From positions 2,046,001 through 2,110,000 of the forward strand of contig NZ_VFPH01000002.1 of NCBI RefSeq assembly GCF_006717045.1: a stretch of DNA of 64,000 bases, read 5' to 3'. How positions within the stretch are numbered: position 1 is the stretch's first letter; each line of letters opens with the position of its first letter. A model generated the notes under the pieces. That model did no database searches and was not told the DNA's origin. It saw only the letters and a program-made list of their open reading frames with translations. Positions 17,933 to 27,327 of the stretch are shown in pieces. Origin of the DNA: Pseudonocardia cypriaca (GTDB taxonomy: Bacteria; Actinomycetota; Actinomycetes; Mycobacteriales; Pseudonocardiaceae). A program made the translations under genes and the position numbers.

Positions 17933-18895
17933 ATGCAGTCGTCGAGGATCTTCATCATGGGTTCGGGCGTCGTGGGAACGGCGACGGGTGAGGGCTTCCT
18001 GGCGGCCGGTCATGACGTCACGTTCATCGACATCGCGCCCGAGCGGGTGCGGGAGCTGCGGAAGCGCGGCCTGGACGTGCGCACCGAGATCGACCTGACC
18101 GGCGAGCCGGATTCCCTGATCTTCCTGACCCTGCCCACGCCCAACGACGGGCACCGCTACGACCTGTCGGCCTTCACCGCCGGTACCGCCGCAGTCGGAC
18201 GCGCCATCGCGGCGGCGCCAGCGCACCACACCGTGGTCGTGCGCTCCACGGTGCCGCCGGGCACCACGGAGAGCCTGGTCCGCACGGTGCTCGAGGAGCA
18301 GTCCGGCCGCACCGTCGGCGAGGGCTTCGGCCTCGCGTCCAACCCGGAGTTCCTGCGCGCCGTGTCGGCGGCGGAGGACTTCGCGCACCCGTGGATGACG
18401 GTGATCGCCAGCCGCGACCCGCAGACGGTGGAGCGGCTGCGCACCCTGCTCTCGCCCTTCGGTGGGGAGCTGCGCACCTTCGCCGACCCGGCCGAGGCCG
18501 AGTTCGTCAAGTGCGCCCACAACATCTACAACGCCACCAAGATCAGCTTCTGGAACGAGATGTGGCTCGTCGCCCAGAAGCTCGGCGTGGACCTCGACCC
18601 GATCGCCGCCACCGTGGCCCGCTCGGCCGAGGGCTCCATCAACCCGCAGTACGGCATCCGCGGCGGCGCCCCGTACGGCGGCGTCTGCCTGCCCAAGGAC
18701 ACCTGCGGGTTCCTCGGCTTCGCCGACACCATCGGGGTGGATATGCCGCTGCTCTCCGCGGTGGTGGAGACCAACGACCGCCTCGCCGCGATCGTCTCGG
18801 ACGAGGTCGACACCGCCACCCACGCAGCAGACGCCGACCAGCTGCGCGCTCGCGCCATGGCGGGCACCCACCGGCAGCAGCACGGGCCGGCATGA
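17933..18895 (+). CDS. Short nucleotide-sugar 6-dehydrogenase, module B
   Basis: 320 aa; start ATG 17933 follows GGGGAAGG. It is colinear with the module A enzyme without visible gaps through the core: GSGVVG at 11-16, NPEFLRAVSAAEDF, and catalytic Cys252 in GGVCLPKDT. It likewise lacks the usual C-terminal UDP-binding domain and ends in a Q-Q-H-x-P-A tail. The first codons are nearly identical in DNA to module A, while the rest has diverged, indicating an old tandem duplication. It should supply an NDP-uronic acid to the GT2 enzyme encoded next, which it overlaps by 4 nt. Confidence 0.85.
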   Translation: MQSSRIFIMGSGVVGTATGEGFLAAGHDVTFIDIAPERVRELRKRGLDVRTEIDLTGEPDSLIFLTLPTPNDGHRYDLSAFTAGTAAVGRAIAAAPAHHTVVVRSTVPPGTTESLVRTVLEEQSGRTVGEGFGLASNPEFLRAVSAAEDFAHPWMTVIASRDPQTVERLRTLLSPFGGELRTFADPAEAEFVKCAHNIYNATKISFWNEMWLVAQKLGVDLDPIAATVARSAEGSINPQYGIRGGAPYGGVCLPKDTCGFLGFADTIGVDMPLLSAVVETNDRLAAIVSDEVDTATHAADADQLRARAMAGTHRQQHGPA

Positions 18896-20220
18896 ACCTT
18901 CCCCTCTACTACTACGTGCTGGGCACCCCGCTGGGGATGCTCGGCCTGTTCCGCTGGGGCTGTTGGCTCGTGCGGCGCATCCCGGCGGTGCTCTACCGGC
19001 CCGTCCTGGACGAGCACCGCCTGTCGATGAGCCTGGTCGTGCCGGTCTACCAGGAGGACCCGCACGTCTTCGCCGCGGCAATCGAGTCGTGGCTCGCCAA
19101 CGACGTCGACGAGGTCATCCTCGTCATCGACGCCTCCGACCGGGTCTGCCAGGAGATCGCCCGCCGCTATCCGGTGACGGTCGTGGTCACCACCGTTCCC
19201 GGCAAGCGGGACGCACTGCGTCGGGGCTGGCGCAAGGCGACGACCGACCTCGTGGCGCTGGTCGACTCGGACACCGTGTGGGCGGCCGATGTCGCGTCCG
19301 AGGTGTGCAAGCCGTTCGCGGACCCGCGCATCGGTGGCGTGGGCACCCGGCAGTCCGTCTACGGGGCCCGCGGGTTCCTCGCCCGGATCACGGACATGTT
19401 CCTCGACCACCGCTACTTCGACGAGAACGCCAGCCAGACCTACCTGGGCAAGGCCGTCTCGTGCCTCTCCGGCCGGACCGCGATCTACCGCCGCGAGCTG
19501 CTGCTGGAGATCGAGGACGACTTCATGGACGAGGCGTTCTGGGGCGTGCCCTGCCTCTCGGGCGACGACAAGCGCCTCACCACGCTCGTCCTCGAACGCG
19601 GCTACCTGACCTACATGCAGCGCACCGCGGAGGTCTGGTCGACCTTCCCGGACCAGTGGCGGATCTTCTTCCGCCAGCGGCTGCGCTGGGCGCGCAACAC
19701 CTGGCGGTCCGACCTGCGGGCGCTGTCGCGGCCATGGGTGTGGAAGCACCCGTTCCTCGCCTACACGATGGTCGACAAGGCGGTCAGCGGTTTCACGCTC
19801 CTGCTGGGCCCGATCTTCATGGTGGTCGCCCTCGTCAACCACAACTGGATCTTCGCGGTCGTGCTCGCGTTGTGGTGGCAGATCAGCCGCTCGGCCAAGC
19901 TGCTGCCGCACATCCGGCGCAGGCCGTCGAGCTTCTTCCTCGTACCCGGCTACGTGTTCGTCTCCTGGGTCATGGCGCTGATCAAGATCCAGGCACTGCT
20001 CACGATCCGCCGCCAGCGCTGGCTCACCCGCCAGGTCGCCGTCGAGAACGGCGAGGTGGTGCGCACGTCCGGAGCCGGGACGCAGCTGGAGCCGGAGCAG
20101 CAACCCGAGGCACCACCGGAGGCGGCAGCCGTGGACGAGGAAGAGGCAGCGGCCGACGCCCCCACCGAGACCGTGAAGTTGAAGACCCCGAGCGAGCCAC
20201 GCACGGAGGCACCGGTATGA
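18892..20220 (+). CDS. Processive family 2 glycosyltransferase, module B
   Basis: 442 aa from ATG 18892. Same architecture as the module A enzyme: N-terminal membrane segment, DSD, SGDDKRLT and Q-R-L-R-W, then several C-terminal membrane segments. It differs by a longer, acidic, Pro/Glu/Ala-rich cytoplasmic tail (about 395-442), which could bind a partner. Retention of all catalytic motifs indicates both synthases are functional. It overlaps the dehydrogenase and the beta-helix gene by 4 nt each. Confidence 0.88.
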   Translation: MNLPLYYYVLGTPLGMLGLFRWGCWLVRRIPAVLYRPVLDEHRLSMSLVVPVYQEDPHVFAAAIESWLANDVDEVILVIDASDRVCQEIARRYPVTVVVTTVPGKRDALRRGWRKATTDLVALVDSDTVWAADVASEVCKPFADPRIGGVGTRQSVYGARGFLARITDMFLDHRYFDENASQTYLGKAVSCLSGRTAIYRRELLLEIEDDFMDEAFWGVPCLSGDDKRLTTLVLERGYLTYMQRTAEVWSTFPDQWRIFFRQRLRWARNTWRSDLRALSRPWVWKHPFLAYTMVDKAVSGFTLLLGPIFMVVALVNHNWIFAVVLALWWQISRSAKLLPHIRRRPSSFFLVPGYVFVSWVMALIKIQALLTIRRQRWLTRQVAVENGEVVRTSGAGTQLEPEQQPEAPPEAAAVDEEEAAADAPTETVKLKTPSEPRTEAPV

Positions 20221-22175
20221 GCCGCCGAGCCTGGTTCAGCAGGCTCGCCGCCGCGGGCGCGGTGCTCGGGACGGTCGGCGTCCTGCTGAGCGGCGAGCTC
20301 TTCGGAGGGGTCGCGTACGCGGCCCCGGCGGTCGTCGCCCCGACTGCCGCGACGCAGCCGGTCCAGGTGCCCGATCCGAACCCGGAAGGGCCGTCGGCCG
20401 CAGAGCGGGCGGCCGCGCAGGCGCGTGCCGAGGCCGCCCGGCGGGCCGCCCGGGCGGCCGCCAAGCGCGCGGAGGCTGCGCGGAAGGTCCGCATCACGTG
20501 GGAGAAGCGGGGCAGGCCGCACCGGATGGCCGTCGTGCGTTCGAACCGGATCGACGTGGTGACCGACGGCCGCCTCACCCGCCAGGTCGGCGGGGGTGGC
20601 ACGGTCACGATCAACACCCTCGATCGGGCGCTGCCCAGCAACTGGCTCGCGACGTCCGACGGCACCGCCACGCTGAGCGCGGCGATCGTGCTCACCCCCG
20701 GCACCGCGCTGGAGGTCGGGAACCCGATCAAGCGGCTCGAGCTGATCGGCGGGCCCACCCCGCAGGACGCGACGGCGATCTACACCGGCAGCGGCCGGGT
20801 GTCGCTGAACGGCGTCACGGTCACGTCGGCCGATCCGACCACGCGCCAGGCCGTCGCCCCCACGTCGCCCGGCCGGCCGTTCTTCGCCGTCTCCGCCCGC
20901 GGCAGGTTCGAGGCCGTCGACTCGACGATCAGCGACCTCGGCACCCCGTCGACCGGGATCGACGGCGGGCGCGCCGGCGTGACGTTCAACCAGGGCGCCA
21001 CCGGTTCCCTGGTGCGCACCACGGTGCAGCGCAACACCACCGGCGTGGAGCTGTCCCGCTCCGACGGCGTGCACCTCGAGGACGTCACGTTCACCGGGTC
21101 CGTCGGTGACGGGCTCGTCCTCACCGGAGACCGCGGAACGACCATGAAGGGGATCCGGGCCCTCGGCAACGGCGACAACGGGGTGGTGGTCGCAGGCGAG
21201 AGCACCGACCGCCCGGTCACCGGCATCACGACGAAGGGCAACGGCGGCTACGGCGTGGTGGTGGTCGGGCAGACGCGCGGCCAGCTCGCCGACATCGACA
21301 CCACCGGCGACCAGTCCGGCGGTCTGCGGATCAACCGCTCGACCGACGTGCACGTCACCGACCTCACCGCCACCGACCAGCCCGCCGGCGTGTACGTCCA
21401 CGTCAGCAGTGCGCGGATCGTGCTCGACCACCTCCGGACGTCCGGCGGCCGGCGCGGTGTCGTGATCGAGAAGAGCACGGACGGGCTCGAGCTGCGGGAC
21501 TCGAAGATCGACGGAGCCCGCGTGGCCGGCGTCGGGATCGGTGGCAAGCACGTGCTGCTGAGCGGCGTGCAGGTCAGCGACTCGCGCGCCGCCGTGCGCG
21601 TCGAGCGCGGCGCGGAGGGCATCCGCCTGGCGGGGCTGGTGCTCGACGGCGGGCGCGACGGCGTCGTGGCGACGGCGGGCACGACCGGCGTGGTGATCGC
21701 GGACCTGTTGGCCCGCAACGTCGCCTCGGACGCCGTGCGGAGCGCCAGCGCCGACGCGGAGATCATCGGCGGCCGCATCACCGGCGGCGCCACCGGCATC
21801 GACGTCGCCGCAGCCACCACGATCTCCGGCGTCACGATCGACGGTGCGGCCGAGGGCATCCACTCGCGCTCATCGGACCTCGTGCGCGCCGACGAGGTGA
21901 GCGTCGACGCGCTCAACCTGGGCGTCAACGCGCTGCCGGGAAGCCGGTTCCACCTGACCGGGTCCAGCGTGCACGCGCTCGAGGCGCTGCGCGGGCCGAT
22001 CCAGCAGCACGGCACCAACGACCTCAGCCTGCCACCGCTCAACCTGCTCAGCGCGATCGGCGTGCCGCTGATCCTGCTGGCCATCGTGCTCGAGCAGGTG
22101 CACGCCACGCGGCAGCGGCGGGCGGGCATCCGCAGGCGCCGGCTACCGCCGGTGCCCGTCGGCGCGACCGGCTGA
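20217..22175 (+). CDS. Membrane-tethered right-handed beta-helix protein, module B
   Basis: 652 aa. Signal peptide (about 1-38, ending V-A-Y-A-A), a short Arg/Ala-rich charged helix (about 60-90), a parallel beta-helix, then the C-terminal membrane segment LSAIGVPLILLAIVLEQV and a basic tail, almost the same as in module A. The Pro-Glu tract of the module A protein is missing, so the stalk is ~65 residues shorter. Conserved rung segments such as TSGGRRGVVIEKST mark a probable functional face. Extracellular, membrane-anchored; enzymatic role unknown. Confidence 0.82.
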   Translation: MSRRAWFSRLAAAGAVLGTVGVLLSGELFGGVAYAAPAVVAPTAATQPVQVPDPNPEGPSAAERAAAQARAEAARRAARAAAKRAEAARKVRITWEKRGRPHRMAVVRSNRIDVVTDGRLTRQVGGGGTVTINTLDRALPSNWLATSDGTATLSAAIVLTPGTALEVGNPIKRLELIGGPTPQDATAIYTGSGRVSLNGVTVTSADPTTRQAVAPTSPGRPFFAVSARGRFEAVDSTISDLGTPSTGIDGGRAGVTFNQGATGSLVRTTVQRNTTGVELSRSDGVHLEDVTFTGSVGDGLVLTGDRGTTMKGIRALGNGDNGVVVAGESTDRPVTGITTKGNGGYGVVVVGQTRGQLADIDTTGDQSGGLRINRSTDVHVTDLTATDQPAGVYVHVSSARIVLDHLRTSGGRRGVVIEKSTDGLELRDSKIDGARVAGVGIGGKHVLLSGVQVSDSRAAVRVERGAEGIRLAGLVLDGGRDGVVATAGTTGVVIADLLARNVASDAVRSASADAEIIGGRITGGATGIDVAAATTISGVTIDGAAEGIHSRSSDLVRADEVSVDALNLGVNALPGSRFHLTGSSVHALEALRGPIQQHGTNDLSLPPLNLLSAIGVPLILLAIVLEQVHATRQRRAGIRRRRLPPVPVGATG

Positions 22176-22201
22176 CCGCGCGCCGCCGCCCGAGGAGAAC
22201 C

Positions 22202-23554
22202 ATGAACACCTCACAGATCCCCGCCCGGGCCGCCCTCCTCGTGGCGACGCTCGGGGTACTCGGCAGCGCGGTCGCGCTCGCCGTGATCGGGAGCATCCCG
22301 CCGGAGCCGCAGCAGCTCGTGCGGCACGAGGCCGTTGCCGCGGTCCAGATCGACCCGGCGCACCCCTGCACCCGGGAGGCGCCCGAGGGGCCTGCGTCCC
22401 CACCGCCTGCCGGCGTCCAGGCCCAGTTCGACCCCGCTCAGAACGCCGTGGTGCTCTCGGCCGGGCAGGGCGTGACCCTGCCGGCGCTGGCGCAGGCACT
22501 GGGCAACCCGGACCTGCTGCGGGAGGAGGCGCCGGGCGAGTGGCTGCTCGGCGCGGACCTCGCGGTGCTGCCCGGGACGTCCGTGCAGATCGCCGCCCCG
22601 GCCACCCGCTGGCTCAAGCTGCTGAGCACCGCCGGCCGGTACGCCTCGGTGAAGGCGTTCGGGGGCGGGATCGACGTGAGCGGCGCCTGCATCACGTCAT
22701 GGGACCCGGCCAAGGGCACCGTCGACACCGACCCCGCGGACGGCCGCGGCTACCTGCTCGCCCGGGACGGGGCCCAGATGGCCATCGACCGCGCCGAGCT
22801 CCGCTACCTCGGCCACGGCGAGGTCGAGTCCTACGGCCTCTCGTGGCGCACAGAGGGCACCGGCGGGAAGATCACCAACAGCCTGGTGTCGCACAACTAC
22901 TTCGGGCTGTACACCTATGAGGTGGGCGGGCTCGTCGTGGCCGACAACGAGTTCCACGACAACATCCTCTACGGCATCGACCCGCACACCGCGTCGCACA
23001 ACCTGACCATCGAACGCAACATCGTCCACGACAACGGCAAGCACGGCATCATCCTCGCCGAGGACTGCGTCGACAGCGTGATCCGCGACAACATCGTCTA
23101 CCGCAACAACCACCACGGAATCGTGGTCTACCTGCGGTCCAGCGGGAACACGATCGAGGGCAACGACAGCTTCGCCAACGCGGCGCAGGGCATCAACCTC
23201 AACGAGTCCAACGACAACGTCATCCGGAACAACCGCGTGTACGACAACAACGAGTCCGGCATCGGGATCACCCAGACGTCCCAGAACAACCTCGTCGAGA
23301 ACAACCAGAGCCGCGGCAACAAGCAGGACGGGATCCGCGTAGTCAGCGAGGCGGCCCTGACCACGCTGCGCACCAACACGCTCGGCGAGAACGGGCGCTA
23401 CGGCGTCTACGTCGACATCGACGGCGACGTGCAGATCGCCGGGAACCTCATCTTCGCCAACCGGTCCGGAATCATGCTGAAGGGCTCGGCGATCGTTCCC
23501 GACGGCGACAACGCGATATTCGACAACCGCGAAGCGGCGATCATCGCGGGGTAG
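22202..23554 (+). CDS. AlgG-like beta-helix protein, module B
   Basis: 450 aa from ATG 22202 with GAGGAG 6 nt upstream. The N-terminus is a hydrophobic signal or anchor without a lipobox, unlike the module A copy. The beta-helix keeps LYGIDPH (Asp260-Pro-His262), GKHGIILAED and the run of N-x-x-x-N rungs to the end. As in module A, the residue matching the AlgG catalytic Arg appears to be Glu. A role as a polyuronide C5-epimerase-like or carbohydrate-processing protein is inferred. No clear terminator follows. Confidence 0.82.
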   Translation: MNTSQIPARAALLVATLGVLGSAVALAVIGSIPPEPQQLVRHEAVAAVQIDPAHPCTREAPEGPASPPPAGVQAQFDPAQNAVVLSAGQGVTLPALAQALGNPDLLREEAPGEWLLGADLAVLPGTSVQIAAPATRWLKLLSTAGRYASVKAFGGGIDVSGACITSWDPAKGTVDTDPADGRGYLLARDGAQMAIDRAELRYLGHGEVESYGLSWRTEGTGGKITNSLVSHNYFGLYTYEVGGLVVADNEFHDNILYGIDPHTASHNLTIERNIVHDNGKHGIILAEDCVDSVIRDNIVYRNNHHGIVVYLRSSGNTIEGNDSFANAAQGINLNESNDNVIRNNRVYDNNESGIGITQTSQNNLVENNQSRGNKQDGIRVVSEAALTTLRTNTLGENGRYGVYVDIDGDVQIAGNLIFANRSGIMLKGSAIVPDGDNAIFDNREAAIIAG

Positions 23555-23679
23555 CCGGCGCCCGTCGCGAGCGGGGGGGTGTTGTTGTGTGCCCCAGAGG
23601 CCCTCCGTAGGGTTGAACAGCGGCCCGAGGACAGACCGCACCCCGAGTCCACGACACCCACATCGAGGAGCCGGTGCGC

Positions 23680-24078
23680 ATGAGCGGCGACATCCCCGCC
23701 GATCACGGGACCCCCGAAGAGAGCGACGACATCGGCGAGGTCATCCGGTTCGACGTCGTCAGCCACGGTCCGGACGCCCGGGTCGTGCACGTCGTCGGGG
23801 AGATCGACACCCTCACCGCACCGGTGTTGCGCACCCGCCTCGACGAGCAGGTCGCGGCCGTGCCGCTGCTGGTCCTCGACCTCACCGACGTCACGTTCCT
23901 CGGCTCGGCGGGCCTCGCCGTGCTCGTCGCGGCCAAGGACGAGGCCGACCGCAGGCGGCACACGCTGCGCCTCGTGCCCGGCTCCCGGATCGTCACCCGC
24001 GCACTGGAGGCCACCGGCCTGCTGGGGATCTTCGACATCGCCGAGGGCGTGCCGCAGGCGCTCGAGCACGCCGGCTGA
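23680..24078 (+). CDS. STAS-domain anti-sigma factor antagonist
   Basis: 132 aa from ATG 23680, 9 nt after GAGGAG. A single STAS domain with VVGEIDTLTAPVL and the phosphorylatable serine in TFLGSAGLAVL. Dephosphorylated antagonists of this type bind an RsbW-like kinase and free its sigma factor. Related proteins are encoded at 35820-36233 and 58962-59333; only the latter sits next to an anti-sigma/sigma pair, so this may be a separate input to that network. Confidence 0.87.
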   Translation: MSGDIPADHGTPEESDDIGEVIRFDVVSHGPDARVVHVVGEIDTLTAPVLRTRLDEQVAAVPLLVLDLTDVTFLGSAGLAVLVAAKDEADRRRHTLRLVPGSRIVTRALEATGLLGIFDIAEGVPQALEHAG

Positions 24079-24129
24079 CCGTCCCCGCCAGGTAGGTTTC
24101 AGCGGCTGATCACCGGGGAACCGGGCCGC

Positions 24130-27100
24130 GTGGGTGTGCGCCGATGGCTCGAGCTCTGGCCCGTCGTCCGGCAGGCGACCGGGCCGGACCACACCGCGCG
24201 CGGCGAGGCCGTCCGATCTCCCCGTACCGACGCGCTGCGCCCGCGCCTCGCCGACGCCGACCGCGTCGTGCCGTCGATCTGCCCGTTCTGCGCGGTGGGC
24301 TGCGGGCAGCGCGTCTTCGTGCGGGACGGCGAGGTCACCCAGATCGAGGGTGACCCCGACTCCCCCATCTCGCTCGGCAAGCTCTGCCCGAAAGGCGCGG
24401 CCTCCAAGCAGCTCGTGACCCGGCCGGACCGGCTCACGAAGGTCCGCTACCGGCGCCCTGGCGGCACCGAGTGGGAGGACCTCGACCTCGAGACGGCGAT
24501 GCAGATGATCGCCGACCGCGTCCTGGACACCCGCCGTCGGACCTGGCAGGACACGGACGAGAACGGCCGGCCGCTGCGTCGCACGATGGGCATCGCCCAC
24601 CTCGGGGGCGCCACGCTGGACAACGAGGAGAACTACCTCATCAAGAAGCTGTACACGGCTCTCGGCGCGATCCAGGTCGAGAACCAGGCCCGCCTTTGAC
24701 ACAGCTCAACGGTTCCCGGTCTGGGAGCCTCCTTCGGTCGCGGCGGCGCCACGACGTTCCAGCAGGACCTCGCCAAGAGCGACTGCATCGTGATCCAGGG
24801 CTCGAACTTCGCCGAGTGCCACCCCGTCGGGTTCCAGTTCGTCATGGACGCGAAGCTGCGCGGGGCGAAGATCATCCACGTCGACCCCCGCTACACCCGC
24901 ACCAGCGCCCTGGCCGACCTGCACGTCCCGATCCGGGCCGGCACCGACATCGCGCTGCTCGGAGGCCTCATCAACCACGTGCTCTCGGAAGGACTCGAGT
25001 TCCGGGAGTACGTCGTCGCCTACACGAACGCAGCGGCGATCATCTCCGAGGACTACCTCGACACCGAGGACCTCGACGGGCTGTTCAGCGGCTGGGACGA
25101 GGACGAGCACGCCTACGACCCGTCGTCGTGGACGTACGAGCCCGGCTCGGACGACAGCGACGAGGAGGACGCCCACGGGGGCGAGCACCAGCGCGAGACC
25201 GCGGGCGGTGACAAGTACGGCAGCGGCGGCGCGTCCGTGCCGCACAAGCCGCACCGCGACCCCACGCTGCGGCACCCGCGTTGCGTGTTCAAGATCCTCA
25301 AGCGGCACTACGCGCGCTACACACCGGAGTTCGTCGAGGACGTCTGCGGCATCCCGCAGGAGACCTTCCTCGAGCTCGCCCGCGCCATCACCGAGAACAG
25401 CGGCCGGGACCGCACCACCAACTGGTCCTACGCCGTCGGCTGGACCCAGCACAGCGTCGGCGTGCAGTACATCCGCGCCGCGTCGATCCTGCAGACGCTG
25501 CTGGGCAACATCGGCCGCCCGGGTGGCGGGATCCTCGCGCTGCGCGGCCACGCGTCGATCCAGGGCTCCACGGACATCCCGACGCTGTTCAACCTGCTGC
25601 CCGGGTACCTGCCGATGCCGGCGGGCGAGCGGGGCGGTTCCCTGGCCGACTACGTCGAGCCGGACGCCGGCAAGGCCGGTTTCTGGGGCGACATGCCCAA
25701 CTACGTGGTGAGCCTGCTGAAGGCGTGGTTCGGCGACGCGGCCACCGCGGAGAACGACTACGGCTTCGACTGGCTGCCGCGCCTGTCCGGCGACCACAAC
25801 AACTACGCCACCGTGCTCGACATGCTCGAGGGCAACGTGCCCGGCTACATCGTGGCGGGCGAGAACCCCGCCGTCGGCGGAGCCAACGCCCGGCTGCAGC
25901 GCCTGGCACTGGCGAAGGCGGAGTGGGTGGTCGTGCGGGACATGTCCTGCGTGGAGACCGCCACGTTCTGGAAGAACTCCCCCGAGGTCGAGAGCGGCGA
26001 GCTGCGCACCGAGGACATCGCCACCGAGGTGTTCCTCATGCCCGCCGCCTCGCACGTGGAGAAGGACGGCACGTTCACCAACACCCAGCGGCTGCTGCAG
26101 TACCGGCACAAGGCCGTGGAGCCGCCCGGGGACGCCCGCAGCGACCTGTGGTTCTTCTACCACCTCGGACGCATCGTCAAGGAGCGCCTGCGCGACTCCG
26201 ACGACCCCAGCGACGCCCCGGTGAAGGCCCTCACGTGGGACTACGAGACCCACGGGCCGAAGGCGGAGCCGTCCGCCGACCACGTGTTGCGCGAGATCAA
26301 CGGCTACGGCCCCGACGGCGAGCTGCTCAGCGCCTACACCCAGCTCACCGACGACGGCTCCACCCGCTGCGGATGCTGGATCTACTGCGGCGTGTACGCG
26401 GACGGGGTCAACCAGGCGGCGCGGCGCAAGCCAGCCCGGGAGCAGGACTGGGTGGCCGCGGAATGGGGCTGGGCGTGGCCGGCCAACCGGCGCCAGCTCT
26501 ACAACCGCGCCTCCGCCGACCCGGACGGGAAGCCGTGGAGCGAGCGGAAGGCGCTCGTGTGGTGGGACGGCGAGCGCTGGACCGGCCGCGACGTCCCGGA
26601 CTTCCCGCCCGACACCGCCCCGGACTACGAGCCGCCGCTGGACGCCAAGGCCGGTGAGGCGCTGGCGGGCACCGACCCCTTCATCATGCAGACCGACGGG
26701 AAGGCCTGGCTCTTCGCGCCGAGCGGACTGGTGGACGGGCCGCTGCCCACCCACTACGAGCCGATCGAGACGCCCTACCGCAACACGCTGCACCCGCACC
26801 ACAACGGCAACCCGGCGGTGAAGCTCTACGAGGACCCGGAGAACCGCCACCACCCCGTTGGATCGGACGTGTTCCCGTTCGTGCTCACCACCTACCGGCT
26901 CACCGAGCACCACACCGGCGGCGGCATGACCCGGTTCGTGCCCTACCTCGCCGAGCTGCAGCCGGAGGCGTTCTGCGAGGTCTCCCCCGAGCTCGCGCGG
27001 GAGCGAGGGCTCACGCACAACGGCTGGGCCACGGTCGTGACGGCGCGGAGCGCGATCGAGCTCAAGGTGCTCGTCACCGACAGGATGAAACCGCTGCGGG

Positions 27101-27327
27101 TGGAGGGTCACGAGACCCACCAGATCGGCGTGCCGTGGCACTACGGCCACAACGGGCTGGCCACCGGCGACAGCGCGAACGACCTGCTGTCGATCACTCT
27201 CGACCCCAACGTCCACATCCAGGAGTCCAAGGTGCTCACCTGCGACATCCGTCCCGGACGGCGCCCGCACGGCCCCGAGCTGCGCGCACTCGTCGAGGAC
27301 TACCGGCAGAGGGCGGGGCTGGCATGA
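24130..27327 (+). CDS. Selenocysteine-containing formate dehydrogenase, catalytic subunit
   Basis: 1065 aa when the in-frame TGA at 24697-24699 is read as selenocysteine (Sec190). Both sides of the TGA are in one frame and belong to one molybdopterin oxidoreductase. The N-terminal [4Fe-4S] site uses Cys51, 54, 58 and 86 (CPFCAVGC..LCPKG). NQARL-Sec-H and the GASFGRGGATT segment beyond match FdnG-type enzymes, where Sec ligates Mo/W. A SECIS hairpin follows the TGA. The enzyme oxidises formate to CO2. No clear Tat signal is visible, so it may face the cytoplasm. The stop overlaps the iron-sulfur subunit start (ATGA). GTG 24130 is the likeliest start, not certain. Confidence 0.9.
24697..24729 (+). 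promoter_or_regulatory. UGA(Sec) codon with bacterial SECIS element
   Basis: UGA at 24697-24699 is followed by a 7-bp stem (24711-24717 with 24723-24729, one G-U pair) closing loop GGUCU. The loop and the start UGACAC..C match the E. coli fdhF SECIS as I recall it, where the GGUC loop is bound by SelB. Position and loop are what bacterial selenocysteine insertion requires. Confidence 0.85.

Noticed and set aside
24130..24699. A truncated 189-aa formate dehydrogenase fragment or pseudogene
   Set aside because: The TGA is in frame with the rest of the enzyme, at the known Sec position, and is followed by a SECIS hairpin; selenocysteine readthrough explains it better.
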